Source: Shimazuella alba (GTDB lineage: Bacteria; Bacillota; Bacilli; Thermoactinomycetales; Thermoactinomycetaceae). Taken from it: a stretch of 64,000 bases of DNA. The notes under the pieces are model-generated. The model worked only from the letters and a program-made list of their open reading frames with translations, was not told the DNA's origin and did not search any database. Shown here in pieces: positions 56,677 through 64,000 of the stretch. Numbering within the stretch: the first letter of the stretch is position 1; every line of letters begins with the position of its first letter. Made by a program: the position numbers and the translations under genes. The stretch is from NCBI RefSeq assembly GCF_009831235.1, contig NZ_WUUL01000006.1, positions 62,001-126,000 on the forward strand. Direction: 5' to 3'.

Positions 56677-56846
56677 CTCCCACTTATAGAAGTGGGAGTT
56701 TCTTGCTATACCATCTCACTATTTTCACGTACCATGGGTTTCACCATTGGCACTCGACTTTTTTAGATCGGAAAACACTAAAATGGCTTTCACAAGCAAC
56801 AGACACGGTGTGTCTGGGTCGGAACAAACCATCTACTACTTCATGC
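56677..56846 (-). ncRNA. Probable omega/reRNA region at the tnpB 3' end
   Basis: TnpB proteins use an RNA made from the 3' end of their gene through the right-end hairpin, with the guide read from the flanking DNA. Here the scaffold would run from the tnpB tail to the hairpin at 56677-56698. The guide would begin at 56664 (AGCTTTTTCTGGTAAC). Inferred from family knowledge and position only. Confidence 0.5.
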
Positions 56847-58028
56847 CTAAGCAATCCGTAGATACATTGCCTGCGTCGGCACATCGAAATGGCGAATTTC
56901 ACTCCATATGCCTTTGGCCAAGATGTTTCGTGCCCCGTGAATATCGCGGTGCTCACAATAGCCGCAACAACAACGGTAATTTCTTGAAGAAACTTTTCGT
57001 TTCTCCTTGCAGACAGGACATGTCTGACTGGTGTAAGACTCCTCTACTTCATGTAAGCGAATCCCTTGCATCGCCAACTTATACGCTAAATAAGCACGAA
57101 CTTTACCAAAGGACCAATTCGACAAACGCTGTGCTTGTTTGCGATTCGCCTTCTTTTTCTTGCGCGTATTTCGCTGCACACCATCCGGATTACCGAGGTG
57201 TACATCCGAAACTTCTTGCGCTAAGCACCAATCGACGAATTGCTTCGTTGTCTTGTGCAACGCATCACGCAATTGTCGTTCCGATTTCGCACGAATAAAT
57301 TGTTTCACCTTTTGATATCGCTTCCAATTGCGCGATCCTTTCTTACATTTCGCTAATAAACGCGAAATGGCAGCCAATTTTTTATTGCGCAAACGGTGGA
57401 TCGAACGCACTTTACGTCCTGTGATCACGACTGCATCACCTGTTTCACAAAAGGCGGCAAGTGTATGAATCTCCCCCGGATCGATCCCGACTGCTCGCTG
57501 TTGCTGATAGGGCTCAGCTGTAGTGCTGTCTTCATAGGTAACAGAAAGATAGAGTTCTTTTTCGTAACAAAGCTCCATCTCTTTGATCTCGCCTTCCGGC
57601 AAATTGCGCGTACGTATCACAATCGGATTTTCCCGTTTCCCATCATGAATCCCCATACTCAGTTCGATTTTGCCATCCGCATGGATCGTAAATCCATCTT
57701 TTGCCCATTTGGTATTGAAGTGTAGTTTTTGCCGGTAAGGATAACGTATCCCTTTGACCTTTTTGTGCAGCGCTTGTCGTGCACTTTCTCGCGCGAAAAG
57801 ATATTTATGGCAAACGGCTTGCGTCGATTGGCTAAGCAAATGAAATTGCTGCTTGGTGGCACGTTGTAATTGGGTTTTGGAGATCCACTTTCCGGCATGG
57901 TTCAGCGCAAATTGTTTCGCGATTTGTACACAGGTATTCCAGACTTTGGCCGATTCGCGATTGCAAGCAAATAAACGGTCAAGGTCGCTGGTAGATGCGC
58001 GAAACGATACTTTTTTACCGCGAATCAT
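56847..58028 (-). CDS. tnpB: TnpB (IS605 OrfB-type RNA-guided nuclease family)
   Basis: A 393-residue protein. N-terminal recognition lobe, RuvC-I GIDPGEIHTLAAF with the first aspartate, a zinc ribbon (SQTCPVCKEKRKVSSRNYRC, C-G-Y-C) and RuvC-III HRDIHGARNILAKG with the last aspartate. The RuvC-II position, normally an acidic residue in a beta strand (VIEDL or IGDPRG types), reads VSDVHLGNPDGVQRN, so the expected Asp/Glu appears as Asn or is displaced. Cleavage activity is therefore uncertain. The start at 58028 follows GAGAGGTGA. Confidence 0.9.
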   Translation of the reverse strand: MIRGKKVSFRASTSDLDRLFACNRESAKVWNTCVQIAKQFALNHAGKWISKTQLQRATKQQFHLLSQSTQAVCHKYLFARESARQALHKKVKGIRYPYRQKLHFNTKWAKDGFTIHADGKIELSMGIHDGKRENPIVIRTRNLPEGEIKEMELCYEKELYLSVTYEDSTTAEPYQQQRAVGIDPGEIHTLAAFCETGDAVVITGRKVRSIHRLRNKKLAAISRLLAKCKKGSRNWKRYQKVKQFIRAKSERQLRDALHKTTKQFVDWCLAQEVSDVHLGNPDGVQRNTRKKKKANRKQAQRLSNWSFGKVRAYLAYKLAMQGIRLHEVEESYTSQTCPVCKEKRKVSSRNYRCCCGYCEHRDIHGARNILAKGIWSEIRHFDVPTQAMYLRIA

Positions 58029-58191
58029 CGTCTTCACCTCTCGCTACATACAGGAACAAATGATCTGAATACTGAATATGACCAAAAAAGAGAATAAATA
58101 ACAATAAAAGATGAATGGTGCGTGAGACGAGGTCTGGCACTCCGTTAAGGGTACCAGATCGAAAGTTTTACAATTTTTGGTTCGACTATTT

Positions 58192-58362
58192 GTTAAAACA
58201 GTATTCTCCCCTTTACTTGTGAGCAGCATTTGTTTATAAACTGAGTGAGCACCAGATTCTACAGCTGCCGAAAAAACGCGTGCCCATCTGCACAGCTTGT
58301 GCACCAAGAGTTAGAGCTCTCAGAATCCCACAACCATCCATTACACCCCCCGGCTAGGGATC
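58192..58362 (-). pseudogene. Nitronate monooxygenase, middle fragment
   Basis: On the minus strand GGVMDGCGILRALTLGAQAV and QMGTRFF, then after a one-base shift AAVESGAHSVYKQMLLTSKG and ENTVLT. These are the conserved FMN-binding glycine loop and the following helix of nitronate monooxygenase. The 5' half is missing; the sequence runs instead into the hairpin of an orphan cassette at 58398. The 3' part lies beyond the TnpB element. Confidence 0.85.
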
Positions 58363-58397
58363 AATCGACTACCTTTCCATTTCCCTTTATAAATGGA

Positions 58398-58435
58398 TCG
58401 ACCGGCTGTGACAAAGTATGTCACAGCCGGTCTTT
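58398..58435. terminator. Strong hairpin at the orphan-gene boundary
   Basis: GACCGGCTGTGACA / TGTCACAGCCGGTC forms a perfect 14-bp stem with an AAGTA loop. TTTTT follows on the plus strand, while the adjacent orphan gene is on the minus strand. It therefore lacks a T-run in the direction of that gene. Confidence 0.7.
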
Positions 58436-58458
58436 TTGCTCACATCAGTTACTAACTC

Positions 58459-58761
58459 TCACAGGGTTTCCTTGTGAAATAGGAATCCGCCGCTCTTTCG
58501 GACTTTCTTATCCCATCGCTCAAGCTTGTTTCGATCATTTTTGCAATAGGTAGCTTTGTTGGCAATTTGAGGAGAATTGTTATGATTAGGGATGTAGATG
58601 TAATATTCATCCTCTGGCTTATCTGAAAGCGCAAGCACCAGGACTCGCCCCTTGTTTGTATTATTTGCGGGGTCATCGCGGTGGATTTTCCCATTTGCAC
58701 GTGCAACGCTTATCAGATAGGAAAGATCATGCACTTGGTTGTTGAGCTTAACACTTGTCAT
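58459..58761 (-). CDS. Hypothetical orphan protein (100 aa)
   Basis: I do not recognise this family. It is a basic soluble protein: NQVHDLSYLISVARANGKIH, NKGRVLVLALSDKPEDEYYI, CKNDRNKLERWDKKVRKSGG, FLFHKETL. The middle segment looks like a beta-sheet with a conserved-looking DEYYIYIP. AAAGG precedes the ATG by six bases within a GACC-GGTC inverted repeat. It sits where the 5' half of the nitronate monooxygenase gene should be. Confidence 0.65.
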   Translation of the reverse strand: MTSVKLNNQVHDLSYLISVARANGKIHRDDPANNTNKGRVLVLALSDKPEDEYYIYIPNHNNSPQIANKATYCKNDRNKLERWDKKVRKSGGFLFHKETL

Positions 58762-58813
58762 TTCAGACCTTTTTCTCTGGTCAAAAGAAAGCCATTACAT
58801 ACGTAATTATAAC

Positions 58814-58842
58814 AAAAAATCCGTGAAAAAGCTTCACGGACG
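58814..58842 (-). terminator. Terminator of the NlpC/P60 gene
   Basis: TCCGTGAA / TTCACGGA is followed by TTTTTTG on the minus strand, a dozen bases after the stop. Confidence 0.88.
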
Positions 58843-58854
58843 CATATCTTTCCA

Positions 58855-59568
58855 TTATTTTATTACTCGTTTTGCTCCCACATAACCTTGTTTCAACCAT
58901 GCTTTATCTAAGCTTTCGTATTGTACTCCTTTTGATCCCCAAGTATGAAGAATTTTGTTATCTCCTGCGTAGATACCAACGTGTCCAATTTTCCCACCGG
59001 AACTAGAAAGGGTAAAGAAAAGAAGGTCACCTTTTTTAATTTGATCACGAGCTACGCTTGTCCCTTGTGTATATTGCTGACGGGAACTACGAAGTAAAGA
59101 AATACCATTTTGCTTAAAAACATATTGAGTAAAGGAAGAGCAATCAAAAGTTTTCGTCTGACCAGATGCAGCCCCATATTGGTAAGGAGTGCCCAGGTAT
59201 TTTTCCCCAGTTGCGATAATCTTGTCAGCGAGAGCTACGCTTGATTGATCTGTTGATCCGCTCTCAGAAGGTTTAGTGGTTGAGTTTGAGTTATTTGAAT
59301 CAGTGTTAGTAGAACCTGTGTTAGCAGAGTCAGTATTGCTTGTAGAACCAGTACTATTCGAGGTGCTACCACTGTTATTATTGAAATTTTTTGTATCTAT
59401 ATTTGCCGTAGGAGCCTTTTTACCAGATATATTGTAATACATTTGGTTTACTAAGCTCATGGTTGAACTAGGAGCAGCATTACTTTGAATAAATGGAAAT
59501 GCAAATGTGGATATAGCTACAGTTGCTATTGTTGCAACACCTATTTTGATATTTTTTTGAGTTAGCAT
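58855..59568 (-). CDS. Secreted NlpC/P60 cell-wall hydrolase
   Basis: A 237-residue protein. The signal peptide (NIKIGVATIATVAISTFAFP..NAA) is cut near residue 32. A low-complexity Ser/Asn/Thr/Gly linker (about 68-112) leads into an NlpC/P60 domain with catalytic FDCSSFTQYVFKQNG (Cys), GHVGIYAGDNKILHTW (His) and a polar third residue. It likely cleaves D-Glu-meso-Dap bonds in peptidoglycan. The start at 59568 follows AAGGAGG. The linker takes the place of SH3 or LysM anchors. Confidence 0.93.
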   Translation of the reverse strand: MLTQKNIKIGVATIATVAISTFAFPFIQSNAAPSSTMSLVNQMYYNISGKKAPTANIDTKNFNNNSGSTSNSTGSTSNTDSANTGSTNTDSNNSNSTTKPSESGSTDQSSVALADKIIATGEKYLGTPYQYGAASGQTKTFDCSSFTQYVFKQNGISLLRSSRQQYTQGTSVARDQIKKGDLLFFTLSSSGGKIGHVGIYAGDNKILHTWGSKGVQYESLDKAWLKQGYVGAKRVIK

Positions 59569-59819
59569 CAAATCCTCCTTAAGATTGCTTTTTTTCTTCC
59601 GCGGAAGTACCTGTAGTGTAACATATATATACCTTAAAATTTTATCCAAAATATGTAATCTGTTCCTAACTTTCCAAGCAGGTGTTGAAATTGGGGAAAA
59701 TAAACCGTTTCGTCAGAGATTATACTCAGAAGTCATTTTTCATTTGTCTGCTGATTTCCTCAACTCTATAACTACTTACCACAACCCAAACCGTACTGGT
59801 TTTGCTGAAAAAAATAGAA

Positions 59820-59842
59820 AAGAGCTGAACTGATCAGCTCTG
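59820..59842 (-). terminator. Terminator of the crystallin-like gene
   Basis: AGAGCTGA / TCAGCTCT is followed by TTTCTATTTTTTT on the minus strand. Confidence 0.85.
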
Positions 59843-59860
59843 TTATTTATGATCTAAAAA

Positions 59861-60217
59861 CTATCCAACGATATTTACTGAGGAAATATCATCGTTTAAA
59901 CCTTTAATCTTTTTAAAATTAGAGATCTTACTACCAGGATTTAGAAAGATATGTTTACCTTTAAAATTGACATGTTGGAATAAAATAACGCCTTCTCCCG
60001 ACTTGGATACCTTTACAGAGGAAGCCTTATCATTAAAATTATACTTCGATAGCTTTTTTACATCTCCACAAAGGGTAATACTCCTTCCTTTATAATTAAT
60101 ATGTTCATACAGCGTTACACAAGTATTTTTCGATTTAGCCAGTACAGTTATTGTGGTTGGAAAAACAAGAGCAAAGCTGGCAAATACAACCAAAGGTATA
60201 GCAATCCATTTCTTCAT
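59861..60217 (-). CDS. Secreted beta/gamma-crystallin-domain protein
   Basis: A 118-residue protein with an N-terminal signal peptide (WIAIPLVVFASFALVFPTTI) and two Greek-key motifs, CVTLYEHINYKGRSITL and ILFQHVNFKGKHIFL. Each is closed by the calcium-binding signature N/D-N/D-x-x-S-S (NDKASS and NDDISS). Both halves keep the signature, so a calcium-stabilised extracellular or spore-surface protein is likely. The start follows AAGGAGG. Bacterial members are uncommon. Confidence 0.88.
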   Translation of the reverse strand: MKKWIAIPLVVFASFALVFPTTITVLAKSKNTCVTLYEHINYKGRSITLCGDVKKLSKYNFNDKASSVKVSKSGEGVILFQHVNFKGKHIFLNPGSKISNFKKIKGLNDDISSVNIVG

Positions 60218-60522
60218 AAAAGCAACCTCCTTTTTATTTATCATAATTAAAAATCTTACTAATAGTATAATTGTTGTTAACATTTATATTCTTTGTTACC
60301 AATCCCCATCTACATATACCAACCTATCTTTTTTCCATGATAAATTTGGTATATGTTACTCGATTTCGTTTTTTAAATTCTACGCGAAGAGCATCCATAA
60401 TAAAAACAGTTTTCATACCTATAACTTTTTAGAAAGATTTTGACTCTCTTTCCAACTATTCTAACGTTTAGAGGCGGCGGATTCTTGGATAGTTCTCAGA
60501 ACCCCAAGGAAATGAACCAAGC

Positions 60523-60825
60523 TCAAACCGTAGTCCCTATAGCGATTACTCTCAAACTTTCTTGCAAGATATTCGTAGCTGCGTTGATATCTCGATCATG
60601 AGGAAGGCTACATCTTGGGCATGTCCATTCTCTTCATTGGAGATCCTTTACCGCTTTGTTTTTGTATCCACAACGAGAACAGCGTTGGCTGGATGGAAAG
60701 GTTTTCCCGAGCTTCTCTAGCGTCCTTCCGAACCATTGTACTTTGTATTCGAACATGGAAACAAACTCAGACCAAAATGCATTGGTGATGGACTCGCCAA
60801 ATAGGTAAAACACAAGAGATGGAAA
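60523..60825 (-). pseudogene. Relic of a second, different TnpB (C-terminal third)
   Basis: On the minus strand ITNAFWSEFVSMFEYKVQWF, KTFPSSQRCSRCGYKNKAVK, then an in-frame TGA, then [20 protein letters not shown] and a stop. This is the zinc ribbon and RuvC-III end of an IS605-family TnpB of a more standard type than the one at 56847. There is no start, and no recognition-lobe sequence remains. Confidence 0.85.
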
Positions 60826-60913
60826 ACTTATAATATGTAGAAAATAAATACAATAGTAGATATACTATAAAAGAATACCAAATCGGTACTCATTAAGATC
60901 GAGAGGAACGATC

Positions 60914-61042
60914 ATGCAGATCACACTCTTTCATCATGGGGGTAAGCAGGACCCAGAGGGGCCCAACCCGGACACTCCGGGTGACCGCGAACCGACTCCG
61001 CCTGCTCCCCCGATTCGTATAGCAGGGAGTTCTAATTCCTGA
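60914..61042 (+). CDS. Tiny Pro-rich orphan protein (42 aa)
   Basis: The ATG directly follows GATCG-AGAGGAA-CGATC, a hairpin whose loop holds the ribosome binding site. The product begins MQITLFHHGGKQDPEG, continues with a Pro/Asp/Arg-rich stretch (PNPDTPGDREPTPPAPP) and ends RIAGSSNS. It is likely disordered. The GC content is strikingly higher than the flanks. A TATAAA box lies about 40 bases upstream. I do not recognise a family. Confidence 0.6.
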   Translation: MQITLFHHGGKQDPEGPNPDTPGDREPTPPAPPIRIAGSSNS

Positions 61043-61049
61043 ATCCAAA

Positions 61050-61080
61050 GACGGCTCTCCTGCTGTGCAGGAGAGCCGTC
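61050..61080 (+). terminator. T-less hairpin after the Pro-rich orphan gene
   Basis: GACGGCTCTCCTG / CAGGAGAGCCGTC forms a perfect 13-bp stem with a CTGTG loop. No T-run on either side. It lies nine bases from the spoVR stop. Confidence 0.65.
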
Positions 61081-61088
61081 CCCGATCA

Positions 61089-62483
61089 TTATAAAAATCT
61101 GCGGGCACACTTTTTTCCATTGTAACTAAACACAACATCTCGCTTATCAATCACTGTTTGCAAATGGATGTTTCTGCCCCATAATTGATAAATATGAGGG
61201 AGCGTCTTCTCTAGATATTTCACATCTAGTTCCATCCCTTCATACATATGCTGCAAATACATCTCACCATTACGGGAAAAATCTCCATCTTTCACCACAA
61301 TGACTGGATGCCCGCCATTTACTCTACTGGTCACCAATTGGTCTCGGACATTTTCCCATTCTTTATCTGACACTTTCCAATCATTACCTTGTTTTTGAAA
61401 TACATACATGTCTAATTGGTCCACAAGGTCACGCGTCAAATAATTACGAATAAAGGATATATCTGAGTCTAGTTCTCTGATTTCAAATAATTTATTTCTC
61501 CCCTGTCCCGGCTTCCTCCTGAGTTCTCTTATCTCTTCTTCTGTTGGATTATCCCAACGCCGCTCAATATCTTCCAACATTTTCAACCCCAAGTAATAAG
61601 GATTAATGGATGTCTTAGAAGGTTGGAGTACAGATGAATTTAACTTTGCAAATTCAATCGTCTCTGCTTCTGTTAAGTCAAGCTCCCTCATGATTCGAAT
61701 ATGCCAGTAAGAAGCCCAACCTTCATTCATGATCTTCGTCTCTAGCTGTGGCCAGAAATAAAGCATTTCTTCCCGCAAAATAGTTAGAATATCTTGGTGC
61801 CAATCTTGTAAAATTCGGCTGTGATTCATAATAAAAAGTAACAAATCTTTTTCAGGTTGTTCGGGAAACTTTCGAACGAGACTTGGTTTTTGGGGTTCTT
61901 CTTGGCCATCTAGTTTCCACAGATCATCGTAAGGATTTGTTTTTTGTTGAGTAGGAGAAGAAGGTCTTCTTCGAGGTCGAGGATCAAGTAGACTGGGATT
62001 TACATGCTCTTGAATAGCGAGCACATGATCCAAAAAAGTTTCCACTTCCTCTTTTCCATATGTTAGTTCATATTCGCGAATACGTTCTGCACTCGCAGAC
62101 ATGCTCTCTACCATATCGCGGGATGTTTTGGAAAAACGAACATTGTTTTTGAAAAAATCACAGTGTGCTAACACATGAGCAACAATAAGTTTATTTTGAA
62201 TAAGACTATTTCCTTTTAGTAAAAAAGCGTAACAGGGGTTTGAGTTGATCACTAGCTCATAAATTTTGCTCAAGTTGAAATCGTAGGATAACTTCATCTT
62301 GTGAAAAGCTTTCCCAAAGCTCCAATGAGAAAAACGCGTTGGCATTCCATAAGCGCCAAATGTATAAATAATATCTGCCGGGCAAATTTCATAGCGCATG
62401 GGATAAAAATCAAGACCAAAGTGAGTCGCAATCTCCGTTATTTCACCGATTGCGTGTTCCAAAGCTTTTTGCTCATCCAACAA
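61089..62483 (-). CDS. spoVR: SpoVR-family protein
   Basis: A 464-residue protein with hallmarks [52 protein letters not shown] and [19 protein letters not shown]. In B. subtilis SpoVR is a mother-cell protein needed for normal spore cortex formation; biochemical role unknown. TTG start after GAAGGGGTGAG. Divergent from mgtE. Confidence 0.96.
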   Translation of the reverse strand: MLDEQKALEHAIGEITEIATHFGLDFYPMRYEICPADIIYTFGAYGMPTRFSHWSFGKAFHKMKLSYDFNLSKIYELVINSNPCYAFLLKGNSLIQNKLIVAHVLAHCDFFKNNVRFSKTSRDMVESMSASAERIREYELTYGKEEVETFLDHVLAIQEHVNPSLLDPRPRRRPSSPTQQKTNPYDDLWKLDGQEEPQKPSLVRKFPEQPEKDLLLFIMNHSRILQDWHQDILTILREEMLYFWPQLETKIMNEGWASYWHIRIMRELDLTEAETIEFAKLNSSVLQPSKTSINPYYLGLKMLEDIERRWDNPTEEEIRELRRKPGQGRNKLFEIRELDSDISFIRNYLTRDLVDQLDMYVFQKQGNDWKVSDKEWENVRDQLVTSRVNGGHPVIVVKDGDFSRNGEMYLQHMYEGMELDVKYLEKTLPHIYQLWGRNIHLQTVIDKRDVVFSYNGKKCARRFL

Positions 62484-62628
62484 GACTCACCCCTTCACTA
62501 GTTATATTCTTCTTTTCCCTTCTCCTATCATGATTGAAACGTACATTGCCATTTTATGATTCATTTTTATAGCTGTAATCCAAGATGTATATACTAAAGC
62601 AGATTTATCAAAAGGAGGAGAATAAGAG

Positions 62629-63972
62629 TTGGATTATACACTGTTACAAGATCACGTTCGTTTAAGCTTGAAAGACTCTTCTCACGATGTATACGACATA
62701 CTCGCATCTCTTCAACCTTATGATATCTCCGAAGTGGTGAAAGGTTTAGAACATGAAGAACAGATAAAACTTCTTCCACTCATACCGATCCCTTTAGCAG
62801 CTGAAACATTGGAGTATTTGGAACCAGAATTGCAATACCATATCTTGCAACATCTACCTATTTCATTTTCTACTCCGCTTTTTAAACAAATGTCTAGTGA
62901 TACAGTCGTGGATATGCTGCTTGCTATTCATCCTCTTCAAGCGGAGCGCTTGTTAGATTTGCTGCCATTGGATTATCGAAAAAAAATCAACCAACTAATG
63001 ACCTATCCAGAAGATACTGCTGGAAGTTTGATGACAGTAGATTTTATTTCTGCAAGAACCTATTGGAGTTGTGAACAGACACTACAGCATATTCGAAAAG
63101 TTGGTCATGAGGCAGAGCTCGTTTCCTATATTTATGTGACAGATACCCGCGGAATTTTAGTAGGAGTGGTGTCCTTAAAAGAACTGATCTTCGCTTCTCC
63201 AGATACACACCTAGAAAATATCGTAACGGAAGAAATCGTCAGTGTTCCTGCCGAGATGGAACAAGAAGAGGCTGCCATTATTTTATCTCGGTATGATCTC
63301 ATTGCTCTGCCTGTCATTAATCACGAACGAAGATTAGTTGGGATTATCACAGTAGATGATGTTTTTGATGTCATCCAAGAGGAAGCTACAGAGGATTTTC
63401 AAAAATTAGGCGGTAGCCAACCATTAGAGGATGCTTATTTTAAAACAAGCAGTTTTCAACTCTTTGGAAAGCGAATCATCTGGCTACTCGTTTTATTTAT
63501 AGGTGGAGCGTATACATCTAATGTCCTGTCTCACTATCAAGATGCTGTCAACAAAGTAGTTGCATTATCTTTTTTCATTCCTTTGCTAATTGGTACTGGC
63601 GGCAATACTGGATCTCAAATTGTCAGCACGCTTGTACGTGCCTTAGGGGTTGGAGAAGTGGCTTTCAAAGATGTTTTTCGAGTTATTCGTAAAGAATTGC
63701 TAACAGGTCTGTTACTTGGTTTCTCGCTTGGAATTGTCGCCTATATTCGTGCTTTGCTTCTACATGTTGAATTGAATATTGGATATGTTGTTGCTCTGTC
63801 AGCATTAGTAATTGTGCTATGGGCTTCTCTTGTTGCGGCGTTTTTACCATTGCTGTTACACCGATTAAAGATAGATCCTGCTGTTGTTTCTGGTCCATTG
63901 ATCTCTACATTGGTGGATGGGACTGGGTTAATCATTTATTTCACCACCGCCCAACTGATTTTACATGTTTAA
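62629..63972 (+). CDS. mgtE: Magnesium transporter MgtE
   Basis: A 447-residue complete MgtE: N-terminal superhelical domain (to about 130), paired CBS domains (YPEDTAGSLMTVDFISARTY; VPAEMEQEEAAIILSRYDLI), plug helix, and five-helix pore with TGGNTGSQIVSTLVRAL. It imports Mg2+ and is gated by Mg2+ binding to N/CBS domains. TTG start after AAAGGAGGAG. No M-box riboswitch fits in the 145-base upstream gap. Confidence 0.96.
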   Translation: MDYTLLQDHVRLSLKDSSHDVYDILASLQPYDISEVVKGLEHEEQIKLLPLIPIPLAAETLEYLEPELQYHILQHLPISFSTPLFKQMSSDTVVDMLLAIHPLQAERLLDLLPLDYRKKINQLMTYPEDTAGSLMTVDFISARTYWSCEQTLQHIRKVGHEAELVSYIYVTDTRGILVGVVSLKELIFASPDTHLENIVTEEIVSVPAEMEQEEAAIILSRYDLIALPVINHERRLVGIITVDDVFDVIQEEATEDFQKLGGSQPLEDAYFKTSSFQLFGKRIIWLLVLFIGGAYTSNVLSHYQDAVNKVVALSFFIPLLIGTGGNTGSQIVSTLVRALGVGEVAFKDVFRVIRKELLTGLLLGFSLGIVAYIRALLLHVELNIGYVVALSALVIVLWASLVAAFLPLLLHRLKIDPAVVSGPLISTLVDGTGLIIYFTTAQLILHV

Positions 63973-64000
63973 TTTTTACTTAAATCAAATAATAGTTACC

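Larger units (their letters stand above)
56665..58191 (-). mobile_element. IS200/IS605-like element carrying only tnpB, inserted in a nitronate monooxygenase gene
   Basis: Both ends can be placed from the interrupted gene. On the minus strand the host sequence stops at GTTTTAAC (58192) and resumes at AGCTTTTTCTGG (56664); joining them restores VLTAFSGN. The right end carries the typical subterminal hairpin CTCCCACTT-ATAG-AAGTGGGAG (56677-56698), 12 bases from the junction. The left end has an imperfect hairpin (GGTCTGGCAC/GGTACCAGATC, about 58133-58160). No tnpA is present, so it moved in trans. The TTTTAAC flank is the predicted target/TAM. Confidence 0.82.

Noticed and set aside
56747-57298. 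A 183-codon plus-strand frame
   Set aside because: It is a shadow of tnpB on the opposite strand; the minus-strand protein carries clear RuvC and zinc-ribbon motifs.
62484-62628. A magnesium (M-box) riboswitch before mgtE
   Set aside because: Only 145 bases separate spoVR and mgtE, and no M-box-like conserved helices or terminator are visible.

Overview
The window looks like the chromosome of a low-GC, spore-forming Bacillales bacterium. A thermoactinomycete-type genus such as Shimazuella is my best guess, inferred from style only. Housekeeping genes follow the Bacillus order known from B. subtilis (recalled, not searched): phoR-phoP / mdh-icd-citZ / ytvI / fxsA / pyk-pfkA-accA-accD-malic enzyme-dnaE / ytpI / ytkL. 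Sporulation genes (four YheC/YheD ATP-grasp genes, SpoVR, YtvI) and strong AAGGAGG ribosome binding sites agree with this.

Layout. 1-8 kb: two pstB genes, small stress and regulatory genes, a decayed arsC, and phoPR, with a scar made of phoR and pstB fragments between the intact copies. 8-25 kb: a block lying between phoP and mdh that B. subtilis lacks at this point: typA, a BceB-like permease, a MocR/EamA pair, a secreted metalloprotease-like protein, a WYL regulator, an SDR, an S66 peptidase, an acetyl-CoA synthetase and a PIN/AbrB toxin-antitoxin pair. 25-34.5 kb: TCA cycle and lower glycolysis. 34.5-39.8 kb: accessory DNA between pfkA and accA, with a relic gene, a Fur-box MFS gene and an ABC-F resistance gene with an attenuator leader but a broken frame. 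39.8-48.7 kb: accA, accD, malic enzyme, a Cys/Ser-repeat protein, dnaE and small membrane proteins. 50.3-56 kb: a tightly overlapped operon of four YheC/D ATP-grasp genes plus a GNAT acetyltransferase. 56-64 kb: a nitronate monooxygenase gene split by a TnpB element, an NlpC/P60 hydrolase, a beta/gamma-crystallin protein, a TnpB relic, SpoVR and MgtE.

The least expected signal is a scattered set of single-gene orphan cassettes (near 7.0, 19.5, 22.4, 23.1, 31.4, 48.8, 49.5, 49.8, 56.1, 58.5 and 60.9 kb; perhaps also the MFS gene at 36.2 kb). Each is a lone small gene of unrecognised family, often more GC-rich than its surroundings. Most are followed by a near-perfect GC-rich hairpin without the T-run that most host terminators here carry. 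At least two are broken (an 8-bp tandem duplication; a lost start codon plus a +1 frameshift). Two lie exactly where a resident gene (phoR, nitronate monooxygenase) has lost its 5' part. They read like an accumulating class of mobile or phage-derived single genes.

Starts were set from Shine-Dalgarno spacing. Family assignments come from recognised motifs, without database searches.
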